A DNA stretch of 64,000 bases from Nocardia inohanensis NBRC 100128. GTDB lineage: Bacteria > Actinomycetota > Actinomycetes > Mycobacteriales > Mycobacteriaceae. The notes below the pieces were generated by a model. That model did not search any database and was not told the origin of the DNA. It saw only the letters and a list, made by a program, of their open reading frames with translations. The stretch covers positions 186,001-250,000 of the forward strand of contig NZ_BDBK01000008.1 of NCBI RefSeq assembly GCF_001612945.1, given 5' to 3'. Both the position numbers and the translations under genes were made by a program. Below, in pieces: positions 44,317 to 51,594 of this stretch. Position 1 is the stretch's first letter; every line of letters begins with the position of its first letter.

Positions 44317-44388
44317 GTCGAACTACTTCTCCATCGGATCGACTCCGTCGAAGGCGGAGTTGGTTTTCGGAATCCCCCTGTGCGGCAA

Positions 44389-44769
44389 TCAATCCCAGCT
44401 GAGCCCGCCCCGCTTCCACTCGTAGGCGTAGGCCACCGAGACGTTGAAGATGAACAGCGCCATGGCGGCCAGGCCGAACAGGCCCAGCGAATCGAAGTGC
44501 ACCGCCCACGGGTAGAGGAAGACGATCTCGATATCGAAGATGATGAAGAGCATGGCGGTGAGGTAGTACTTCACCGGAAAGCGTTGTCCGGCAGGGCTTC
44601 CGGGCCCGCCGCCGATGGCGTGCGGGGTGGGCTCGATACCGCATTCGTACGGTTCGAGCTTTGCCCGGTTGTAGCGTTTCGGGCCGATCAGCGACGCCAG
44701 GAACACGGAGAAGACCGCGAAGCCGGCGGCGACCGCGCCCAGGACAAGCGTGGGTGTTTCGATGTTCAC
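44389..44769 (-). CDS. nuoA: NADH-quinone oxidoreductase subunit A
   Basis: 126 residues, three transmembrane helices. Conserved: RAKLEPYECGIEP with the Cys-loop near the quinone site, RFPVKYYLTAMLFIIFDIEIVFLYPWAV with membrane-embedded acidic residues, and the C-terminal AYAYEWKRGGLSWD. First gene of the nuo operon. GTG start, with AGGAGGGG about 10 nt upstream. The promoter must lie in the 386-bp gap upstream; I could not assign boxes with confidence. Confidence 0.97.
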   Translation of the reverse strand: MNIETPTLVLGAVAAGFAVFSVFLASLIGPKRYNRAKLEPYECGIEPTPHAIGGGPGSPAGQRFPVKYYLTAMLFIIFDIEIVFLYPWAVHFDSLGLFGLAAMALFIFNVSVAYAYEWKRGGLSWD

Positions 44770-45155
44770 AACAGCACTACCCCTCCTGCGAGCTGGACGA
44801 CGCGATGTACGGACGCAGCTGCCGACGCGCGGGGGGCCGGTGGAGTAATACGCCTACCGCGCGCGGTGTGAGCTAGGGCACAGACTACAACTCACGCGAC
44901 AACATACATGACGATTCACCACTGCGTTTGATCGAATTCGGAACAGTCTTTTATGACCGAATAGACGCAATCGCCGTCGTCACGTGACAGAAACAACTCT
45001 CGTAACTCTCAGGGGTTTCACCCCTGAAACCCCCGGTCGCGTGGATCGATTTCGCCTGGTCGACGCTGCACCCCAGAAACCTGGTCGCGGGCCGTTCGGC
45101 CACTTGGGGTTTCAGGGGTGAACCCCTGAAGAATGATCCAGCGAGCCATGCGGCT
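44770..45155. other. 386-bp gap between the receiver gene and nuoA
   Basis: No credible gene. The nuoA-proximal half should hold the nuo promoter and a 5' UTR with the Shine-Dalgarno sequence; no convincing -35/-10 pair was picked out. The other half carries two hairpin-forming repeats in inverted orientation (annotated separately). Confidence 0.6.
45009..45130. repeat. Pair of inverted hairpin repeats upstream of nuoA
   Basis: Unit A (45009-45033) has TCAGGGGT/ACCCCTGA arms (8 bp) around TTC, followed by AACCCC. Unit B (45106-45130) is the same unit in reverse orientation, differing by one missing T, with 9-bp arms TTCAGGGGT/ACCCCTGAA around GA. Each can form its own hairpin, or the two can pair with each other over about 24 bp across a 72-bp loop. 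Unit B lies 26 bp after the receiver gene and could end its transcript. Confidence 0.7.
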
Positions 45156-45575
45156 TCAGGCTGCGGAACGGCTCCGGAGCACGCCGAGGACCGCGTCCGT
45201 CAGGCGGATGGGGTCGATGGGGTGGGAGACCGCGGCATCGGCACGCGACCAGTTCGCCAGCCAGGCGTCATCCGGACGGCCGGTGATGACGACGATGGGT
45301 GGGCAATCGGCGATTTCGTCCTTGAGCTGCTTGGCCAGGCCGAGCCCACCGGTGGGTGCGGACTCACCGTCGAGGATCAGCAGATCCAGTTCGTGATTGT
45401 CCAGCTGCTCGATGACCACCGCTCCGGTGGCGACTTCGAGGTATTCGATGGGCGGTAGGTCGGCATGCGGCCTTCTGCCCAGCGCCAGCATGACTTGGCT
45501 ACGGGTATCGGTGTCGTTGCTGTAGACCAGCACTCGCACCGCTGCGGGACGTTTCGCTTCGGCCACGTCCCGCAT
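45156..45575 (-). CDS. Response-regulator receiver-like protein (Rv3143-like)
   Basis: 139 residues from the ATG at 45575. A stand-alone receiver fold: RVLVYSNDTDTRSQVMLALGRR, ELDLLILDGESAPTGGLGLAKQL with the phospho-acceptor-position Asp in LILDGE, PPIVVITGRPDDAWLANWSRADAAVSHPIDPIRLTDAVLGVL. Two usual features are altered: the acidic pair after beta1 is replaced by SND, and the conserved Lys before Pro is His or Ile (SHPIDP). It may therefore be a pseudo-receiver. It has no output domain. From memory Mycobacterium tuberculosis has a similar gene (Rv3143) just before its nuo operon, so the link to complex I seems conserved. Confidence 0.85.
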   Translation of the reverse strand: MRDVAEAKRPAAVRVLVYSNDTDTRSQVMLALGRRPHADLPPIEYLEVATGAVVIEQLDNHELDLLILDGESAPTGGLGLAKQLKDEIADCPPIVVITGRPDDAWLANWSRADAAVSHPIDPIRLTDAVLGVLRSRSAA

Positions 45576-45688
45576 GGTACGGGTTGCACATGGGTGCAGG
45601 TGGCAGCTTCGGGTGAACCCGTGTGCGCGTCGCGATTTCGCCGGACGCACGACAAGTCGATCACAATCGATACCCGATTCACGCCCGG

Positions 45689-45704
45689 TAGCATCCGGAA
45701 AATG
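45689..45704 (+). promoter_or_regulatory. -10 box and leaderless start of the leader ORF before the FHA gene
   Basis: TAGCAT (45689-45694) is followed by 7 nt and then the ATG at 45702. Confidence 0.45.
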
Positions 45705-45794
45705 CGGGGAGACATCGATGAACGGCTGAGCGAAACCGACGCCCGGACCGATGGGATGCCACACCGGCGCGGCAGCGGAGGCCGGATCGCATGA
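45702..45794 (+). CDS. 30-residue leader peptide coupled to the FHA gene
   Basis: Encodes MRGDIDERLSETDARTDGMP and then HRRGSGGRIA. The ATG sits 7 nt after a -10 box. The TGA overlaps the ATG of the FHA gene (ATGA), so ribosomes finishing here can start the FHA protein directly. The FHA start has no separate strong Shine-Dalgarno sequence. It may be a true microprotein or only a translational starter. Confidence 0.45.
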   Translation: MRGDIDERLSETDARTDGMPHRRGSGGRIA

Positions 45795-46714
45795 CCGGGC
45801 GGGTGGAGGTGGTGCCCGGCGGGCATCTGGTGGCGTGCGTGGACGGGGTGGTGGTGGTCGTCGCGCACCGTGACGACGCCGCGGTGACCGCCGAATCGGA
45901 GTCCCTGGCGGTGCTGGACAAGCTCGCCGAACTGGTGCGCGAGGCGGCCTCGCGGGAAACCCGGCGCACCGGAAGGACTTTCGCGCGGCTGGCCTCCACC
46001 TGGCTGATGAGCCGCGAGGACGAGGAACGGGTCGAGTTCGGTGTCCTGACGCCCGGGACCCGGGCCCTGGCGGTCTTCTTGCACGGCCGGATCACCGCCG
46101 TCCTCGAAGGCGACGACGGACGTGAAGTCCTGCACGGGAGCGATGCCGGGTTCACGGTGGATCGCGTGGTGCTGCCGACGCCCGCGCGTGCGGCCGCCTT
46201 GTTCGTGGATGAGGAGACCCCGCGCGACGAGCTGCCCGCGCCAGGCGTCTGGTCATTGGGCGCCGGGCGCATGCCCGGGTCGGGCGCGGTGCTGTGGGTC
46301 GGTGAAGCGGGCGAAACTACTTCCAGCGGTGGATTCCTCGCGGTGCGCGACTTCGGATCTCCATCGGAGCGGCCACCGCTGGGCGTGCTGGTGCTCGATG
46401 ACGGCACGTCGTTCGCGTTGGACGGCGATCTGGTGATCGGGCGGGAACCGGAACGCTCCGAGCGGGTGCGACGGGGTGCGAAACCGATACGGCTGCATGA
46501 TGTTTCGGGTGGGATGTCGCGGGTGCACGCCGAGGTGCGTTTGGCGGAGCGGGAGGTGACGGTGGTGGACCGGGGATCGGCCAACGGGACGCATATCAAG
46601 CCGCCGGGACGGGCGGAGTGGATGCGAGCGGTGCCGGGGCATCCGGTTGCACTCGAACCGGGCAGTCAGTTGATGCTCGGCGGTCGGGTGTTCACGTTCG
46701 AGTCGCCGCAATAA
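45791..46714 (+). CDS. FHA domain-containing protein
   Basis: 307 residues. Residues ~1-200 form an unrecognised N-terminal region with strands such as HLVACVDGVVVVVAHRDD and FGVLTPGTRALAVFLHGRITAVLEG. Residues ~215-305 form a forkhead-associated domain with the phosphothreonine-binding motifs GREPERS, SRVHAEVRL and GSANGTHIKPPG. FHA domains read Ser/Thr-kinase phosphorylation. It probably acts in kinase signalling; no kinase gene lies here. It is translationally coupled to a 30-codon upstream ORF. Confidence 0.9.
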   Translation: MTGRVEVVPGGHLVACVDGVVVVVAHRDDAAVTAESESLAVLDKLAELVREAASRETRRTGRTFARLASTWLMSREDEERVEFGVLTPGTRALAVFLHGRITAVLEGDDGREVLHGSDAGFTVDRVVLPTPARAAALFVDEETPRDELPAPGVWSLGAGRMPGSGAVLWVGEAGETTSSGGFLAVRDFGSPSERPPLGVLVLDDGTSFALDGDLVIGREPERSERVRRGAKPIRLHDVSGGMSRVHAEVRLAEREVTVVDRGSANGTHIKPPGRAEWMRAVPGHPVALEPGSQLMLGGRVFTFESPQ

Positions 46715-46777
46715 CCGCGCTGATCCGGCGGTGGGATAGCGTCGAGGGCGAACGCCCAGCGAACCCGAGGAGCCGTT

Positions 46778-48154
46778 ATGCCCGCTGAAGTCGTGGACGC
46801 CGTCGTGATCGGGATGGGTCCCGGTGGTGAGGAACTCGCGATGCGGCTGGCTCGGGGCGGGCTGTCGGTGGTCGGCGTGGAGGGGCGGCTGGTCGGCGGC
46901 GAATGCCCGTACTACGCCTGCGTTCCCACCAAGATGATGGTGCGGGCGGCGTCGGCGCTGGCCGAGGCGCGGCGGGTGGACGAGCTCGCGGGAACGGCCA
47001 CGGTGCGGGCGGATTGGGCCCCGGTGGCGGCGCGGATCCGGGACGATGCGACCGCCGATTGGGACGATGCCTCGGCCGTCGAACGATTCGAGAAGGCGGG
47101 CGGGCGGTTCGTGCGGGGCTGGGGGCGCATCTCCGCGCCGAACGAAGTCACCGTGGCGACCGCGGACGGAGATCGGGTCTTCCGCACCGAGCGCGCCATC
47201 GTGCTGAATCCCGGTACCGCCCCGGTGGTTCCGAAGCTGCCCGGCCTCGCCGATACCCCGTACTGGACCAACCGTGAAGCGGTGACCGTGACCGAACTGC
47301 CGGCGTCGCTGATCGTGGTCGGCGGCGGACCGGTCGGTGCGGAATTCGCGCAGCTCTTCGCCCGCTTCGGCGTGCAGGTCACCATGATCGTCCCGCATCG
47401 CCTGCTGCCACGTGACGAACCGGAGGCGGGGGAGTTGCTGGCGAAAGTGTTCGCCGCCGACGGCATTACGCTGCGCACCGGCGTGCACGCCGAGTCCGTG
47501 GCCCACGACGAGCAGGGCTTCACGGTGAAGCTGGAAGGCGGCGAGAGCCTGCACGCCGAGCAGCTGCTCATCGCCACGGGGCGTTTCACCGATCTCGCGG
47601 GCCTCGGTGTCGCCGCGCTCGGGCTGGACGACAGCGCGAAGGGGCTGACCGTGGACGAACACCTGCGCGTCGCCGACGGTGTCTGGGCCATCGGCGATGT
47701 CACCGGTCGCGGCAACTTCACGCACGTCTCGATGTATCAGGCCCGGATCGCGGCCCAGGACATCCTCGGCGAATCCACCGAACCGGCCCGCTACCACGCG
47801 GTTCCGCGGGTGACCTTCACCGATCCGGAGATCGGCGCGGTCGGGATGACCCAGGCGGAGGCCGAGTCAAGTGGCCTGAACATCCGGATCGGGCACACCG
47901 AACTGCCCGACTCGACGCGCGGGTGGATTCACAAGGCCGGCAACGACGGATTTCTCAAGCTGATCGAGGACGCCGATCGCGGGGTGCTGGTCGGTGCCAC
48001 CTCGGCGGGCCCCACCGGGGGAGAAGTCCTGAGCGCGCTGGCCGTGGCGGTGCACGCCCAGGTTCCCACCGCCACCCTGCGCGAGATGATCTACGCCTAC
48101 CCGACCTTCCACCGCGCCATCGAATCCGCGCTCGACGCTCTCGCGTCCGGTTAG
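46778..48154 (+). CDS. Pyridine nucleotide-disulfide oxidoreductase (flavoprotein)
   Basis: 458 residues, class I disulfide reductase. FAD motif VVIGMGPGGEELAMRLARGG (residues 9-28). Redox disulfide Cys43-x4-Cys48 in GECPYYACVPTK. NAD(P)H motif LIVVGGGPVGAEFAQLFARFG near residue 180. Second FAD motif VWAIGDVTG near 300. The C-terminal dimer-interface motif is YAYPTFHRAIESAL, with His but without the usual HxHPTxxE, so dihydrolipoamide or mercury reductase activity is not assured. The GAGGAG before the ATG is a good Shine-Dalgarno sequence. Substrate unknown, perhaps a low-molecular-weight disulfide or quinone. Confidence 0.88.
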   Translation: MPAEVVDAVVIGMGPGGEELAMRLARGGLSVVGVEGRLVGGECPYYACVPTKMMVRAASALAEARRVDELAGTATVRADWAPVAARIRDDATADWDDASAVERFEKAGGRFVRGWGRISAPNEVTVATADGDRVFRTERAIVLNPGTAPVVPKLPGLADTPYWTNREAVTVTELPASLIVVGGGPVGAEFAQLFARFGVQVTMIVPHRLLPRDEPEAGELLAKVFAADGITLRTGVHAESVAHDEQGFTVKLEGGESLHAEQLLIATGRFTDLAGLGVAALGLDDSAKGLTVDEHLRVADGVWAIGDVTGRGNFTHVSMYQARIAAQDILGESTEPARYHAVPRVTFTDPEIGAVGMTQAEAESSGLNIRIGHTELPDSTRGWIHKAGNDGFLKLIEDADRGVLVGATSAGPTGGEVLSALAVAVHAQVPTATLREMIYAYPTFHRAIESALDALASG

Positions 48155-48243
48155 GTATCGCGTCGTAATCGTTGCTGTTCACCTGCGGCAAATCGCGCGA
48201 TCCTGTTAAGCATCGAAGGGTCCCGAGGGTTGGCGGTGGACAT

Positions 48244-48672
48244 ATGCGCATCTCCGAAATCCTGCGCCGGAAAGGCTCCGACGTAGTCACGATCGCACCC
48301 GATGCAACGGTGCGTGAACTGCTGAGAGTGCTTGCGGCACAGAATGTGGGCGCGGTCGTCGTCTCCCCGGACGGGATGGCCATCTCCGGCATCGCCTCCG
48401 AGCGCGACATCGTCCGCCACCTGCACACCTACGGCGCGGAACTGCTGGATCAGCCGGTGTCGGCGATCATGACCGCGGCCGTGCACACCTGTGCGCCGGA
48501 GGACCATGTCGAAACCCTCAACACCGCCATGACCGAGCACCGCATCCGCCATCTGCCGGTACTGGTGGACGGGCGCATGGTCGGCATCGTGAGCATCGGC
48601 GATGTGGTGAAGAGCCAGATCTCCGAACTCCAGACCGAACGCGAACATCTGGTGCGCTACCTGCACGGGTGA
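48244..48672 (+). CDS. CBS-domain pair protein
   Basis: 142 residues from the ATG at 48244 (MRISEILRRKGSDVVTIAP). Two CBS motifs form one Bateman module: residues ~5-65 (VTIAPDATVRELLRVLAAQNVGAVVVSPDGMAISGIASERDIVRHL) and ~75-130 (MTAAVHTCAPEDHVETLNTAMTEHRIRHLPVLVDGRMVGIVSIGDVVKSQI). Such modules bind adenosine nucleotides or SAM. As a stand-alone pair it may regulate another protein in trans; the ORF is not joined to an enzyme. The 150 bp after it contain no gene. Confidence 0.92.
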   Translation: MRISEILRRKGSDVVTIAPDATVRELLRVLAAQNVGAVVVSPDGMAISGIASERDIVRHLHTYGAELLDQPVSAIMTAAVHTCAPEDHVETLNTAMTEHRIRHLPVLVDGRMVGIVSIGDVVKSQISELQTEREHLVRYLHG

Positions 48673-48824
48673 AAATGGGGATTGTTCACCACCCCGACAG
48701 CTGAAAGAGTGTTTACCGACGCTTCGGTCACCCGCATCGCGGATACCTTCGCGCTCGACCTTGTGCAGCCCGATACTCCCGGCGACGGGAGCATCAACCC
48801 TCGAGATTGTGAACGCTCCACCAT

Positions 48825-49727
48825 ATGAGTTCTCCACTGTCGGCGAATCGAATTCCCGAACTGGTGTCCATCATCATCCCCGTCTACAACGGACTTCCCG
48901 ATCTGGACGAGCAACTCGAAGGGCTGGCGGAACAGGATTACCCCGGCGATTTCGAGGTGCTGGTAAGCGATAACGGGTCGAAGGACGGCCTGCGCGAACA
49001 TATTGCGGGGCATCCGCTCACCGAAAAGCTGCGCCTGCGATATGTGGACAGTTCCGGCAAACGGGGTGCGCCTTTCGCCCGCAACAATGCGGCCGCGGTC
49101 GCCGGTGGTGATTTCCTGGTCTTCGTCGACCAGGACGACCGCGCACACCCCACCTGGCTGAGCGCGCTGGTCCGGACCGCCGCGGAGTTCGACGCGGTGA
49201 GCGGGGCGATGGAGACCGACAGCCTGAACGACCGCACCGCCGCGACCTGGCGGCCCGCGCCGCCGCCCGAGCAGGGCTTCCCCACCCATTGGATGCCGTT
49301 CGCCAATGGAAACAACACGGCGTATTGGCGTTCCGCCTTCGAAAAGATCGGCGGTTACGACGAATCCCTCGTTGTCGGCGCGGACGATGTGGACATCTCC
49401 TGGCGTTTGCAGCAGTCCGGTCAGAAACTCGGGCACGCCCCCGACGCGGTGATCGCGTATCGGCTGCGGCGGAATTTCCGTGACGCCTGGAGCCAGTGCT
49501 TCGATTACGGCTACACGTATGCCGAGGTTTGCATAAAGCATCGCCCGCTGGGCTGTCCTCGAATTCCGTTCCGCGCCACGCTGCTTTCGCTGGTGACGGC
49601 GATCGTCTGCAATCCGCTGAATCCGTTCCCCCGGAAGATAGTGCCGACCGGTCTGTGGATTCTGCATACCGCCGGACTCCTCGGCCGCCTGCGAGCGAAC
49701 ATCCACCACCGCACCTACACCGGCTGA
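48825..49727 (+). CDS. Glycosyltransferase family 2
   Basis: 300 residues of GT-A fold. Nucleotide-sugar motif VSIIIPVYNGLPDLDEQLEGLAEQ with the family Asp in VLVSDNGSKDG, metal-binding DQDDRAHPTW near residue 103, and acceptor-side GGYDESLVVGADDVDISWRLQQ. The C-terminal quarter is basic with some hydrophobic helices (PFRATLLSLVTAIVCNPLNPF). It makes an inverting glycosidic bond in a cell-wall or exopolysaccharide glycan. It has no polysaccharide neighbours here, so the acceptor is unknown. Confidence 0.92.
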   Translation: MSSPLSANRIPELVSIIIPVYNGLPDLDEQLEGLAEQDYPGDFEVLVSDNGSKDGLREHIAGHPLTEKLRLRYVDSSGKRGAPFARNNAAAVAGGDFLVFVDQDDRAHPTWLSALVRTAAEFDAVSGAMETDSLNDRTAATWRPAPPPEQGFPTHWMPFANGNNTAYWRSAFEKIGGYDESLVVGADDVDISWRLQQSGQKLGHAPDAVIAYRLRRNFRDAWSQCFDYGYTYAEVCIKHRPLGCPRIPFRATLLSLVTAIVCNPLNPFPRKIVPTGLWILHTAGLLGRLRANIHHRTYTG

Positions 49728-49811
49728 CCCCGTCCGCGCCATGCGGTTCGAGGGTTGCCGAAGGTCCCGATTAACCTTCGAATCCTTGGGTGTGGCGGCG
49801 GATGGTGAGGT

Positions 49812-51107
49812 ATGGGCAAGAATCGGCGGCACAAGGAGCGGCAGCGGGCCGCGGGCGATCCGGGGTTCGCGGCCGTCGCCTCCGGACTCGGCGCGGACGC
49901 GACCGGCGAACAGATCGGGCAGGCGATCCTGACCGGGGCACTGGCGGTCGCTCGCGGCAATGCCAAGGCGGCGCGGCAATTCGCGGGCGAACTGGGCGCA
50001 CTGTCTCCGGCGCCGCTGAGCGAAGGCGCGGATTCGGCTGGGCGGCAACTTGTTTCGGCGGTGTTCCGCAACGGCTGGCTGCCGGGGGATATCGAGCAGG
50101 TGGCCCGCCGCCGGGTGGACGAGTTCGCGCAGGGGTACCTGATCGATGTGATGGCGGCCCACGTCCGCCCGTACCCCGCCGAATCGGTGGACGCGACCTG
50201 GCTGGCCCAGCTCGCGGCGGCCGGGGCCACGGTGTGGTGGTCGCCGGACGAACCGCACTTCGGCCAGTGGGCGGCGAAGCGCTTGCTGACGCCCGCCGAG
50301 GCGCTCGCCACGGTGATCGAAGCTCTCGCTCTGCTGCTCCAATTGCCCGCGATGCCGCTGATCCGCCCGCTGCCGGGGGCCGCGCGGCCCGAGCAGAGCG
50401 TGCCGCACGCGGTCGACGAGAAGGTGCTGGGCCGCGTGCGCGGTCTGCTGGCCAAGGCCGAGTCGACGGCCTACCCCGAAGAGGCCGAAGCGCTTTCGGC
50501 CAAGGCGCAGGAATTGATGACCAAGTACGCCATCGACCGGGTGCTGGTCGATGCCGATCACCGTGCGGTCGATCTGCCCGGCGCGCGCCGGCTCTGGCTG
50601 GAAACCCCGTACGTCGATGCCAAGGCGCTGCTCGTCGACGCGGTCGCCAAGGCCAATCGATGCCGGGTGATCCTGTCCGCCGAGTGGGGGTTCGTGGCCA
50701 TCGTCGGCGACGAGACCGACCTCGACGCGGTCGAACTGCTGACCACCTCGCTGCTGGTGCAGGCGACCCGCGCCATGATCGCCAGCGGCAATCACCAGGA
50801 CCGCGTGGTGGAGGCGCGCAGCCGCACCTTCCGCAAATCCTTCCTGATCGCCTACGCCACCCGCATCGGCGAACGCCTGGCCGCGGCCGAGCAGGCCACC
50901 ATCGCGAAATCGGCTGCGCCGGAACGCCTGCTCCCCGTGCTGGCGGCCCGGCGGCAGGATGTCGACAAGGCCTTCGAGACGTACTTCCCCGCCGCGAAAT
51001 CGTCCCGGATCTCCGCGGGCAGCGCCGAAGGCTGGCAGGCCGGGCGTGCGGCCGCGAACCAGGCTCAGCTCGGGGCGCATCCTCCGATCGGGAAAGGACG
51101 GAAGTAG
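49812..51107 (+). CDS. DUF2786 domain-containing protein
   Basis: 431 residues. A basic N-terminus (MGKNRRHKERQRAAG) precedes a helical region to ~195. DUF2786 lies near residues 200-240 (VDEKVLGRVRGLLAKAESTAYPEEAEALSAKAQELMTKYAIDRVLVDA). Beyond is a mixed alpha/beta region (WLETPYVDAKALLVDAVAKANRCRVILSAEWGFVAIVGDETDLDAVELLTTSLLVQATRAMI). The function of the domain is not established, although in other proteins it occurs with nucleic-acid or phage proteins. GAGGTATGGGCA before the ATG fits a ribosome-binding site. Single-gene unit. Confidence 0.85.
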   Translation: MGKNRRHKERQRAAGDPGFAAVASGLGADATGEQIGQAILTGALAVARGNAKAARQFAGELGALSPAPLSEGADSAGRQLVSAVFRNGWLPGDIEQVARRRVDEFAQGYLIDVMAAHVRPYPAESVDATWLAQLAAAGATVWWSPDEPHFGQWAAKRLLTPAEALATVIEALALLLQLPAMPLIRPLPGAARPEQSVPHAVDEKVLGRVRGLLAKAESTAYPEEAEALSAKAQELMTKYAIDRVLVDADHRAVDLPGARRLWLETPYVDAKALLVDAVAKANRCRVILSAEWGFVAIVGDETDLDAVELLTTSLLVQATRAMIASGNHQDRVVEARSRTFRKSFLIAYATRIGERLAAAEQATIAKSAAPERLLPVLAARRQDVDKAFETYFPAAKSSRISAGSAEGWQAGRAAANQAQLGAHPPIGKGRK

Positions 51108-51125
51108 CGCCGAACCACCGGCCGC

Positions 51126-51590
51126 TTACTGGTCCAGTGCGTCGATGAGAAGCAGCAGCGTCGACTTGAGGTCCTCGCGCTGTTTCGGTTCGAGCCGCTC
51201 CAGCGCGGCGGCGAACCGGTGGATGCGCTCGGAGGTCAATCCGCTGACCAGGTCATGCCCCGAACCGGTGGCCGAAAGCAGTTGCGCCCGGCCGTCTTCC
51301 GGATCGGCGTCGCGGGATACGTGCCCCGCCTTCTCCAGCCCGGTGATCATGCGGGACATGGTCGGGGCGCTGACCCGCTCGAGCTGCGCGAGATCGCTCA
51401 AGCGCATGGGACCCGAGCGGGCCAGCGTGGCCAGGGCCGAGGCGGAGCCGGGGCTGAGCGCGCCCAGATCCCCGGAGTGACGCAGGAGCCGGATGGTGCG
51501 GCCGATCGCGTGATAGAGGTCGGCGGCTTCGCTGAGCTGGTCGGTATCGGCGATACTCGCGGACTCGGTCAGCACATCCTCCTGCGTCAT
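51126..51590 (-). CDS. MarR family transcriptional regulator
   Basis: 154 residues. Winged helix: LYHAIGRTIRLLRHSGDLGALSPGSASALATLARSGPMRLSDLAQLERVSAPTMSRMITGLEKAGHVSRDADPEDGRAQLLSATGSG. It directly follows the MFS transporter gene in the same direction with a 4-bp gap, so the two form an operon. It probably represses the operon by binding the palindrome at 53407-53426 before the transporter, with efflux substrates as inducers. Confidence 0.93.
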   Translation of the reverse strand: MTQEDVLTESASIADTDQLSEAADLYHAIGRTIRLLRHSGDLGALSPGSASALATLARSGPMRLSDLAQLERVSAPTMSRMITGLEKAGHVSRDADPEDGRAQLLSATGSGHDLVSGLTSERIHRFAAALERLEPKQREDLKSTLLLLIDALDQ

Positions 51591-51594
51591 CGGA

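Noticed and set aside
48657..51080. An 807-codon minus-strand frame spanning the glycosyltransferase and DUF2786 genes
   Set aside because: It runs antisense to two recognised genes and across the gap between them, and has no domain.
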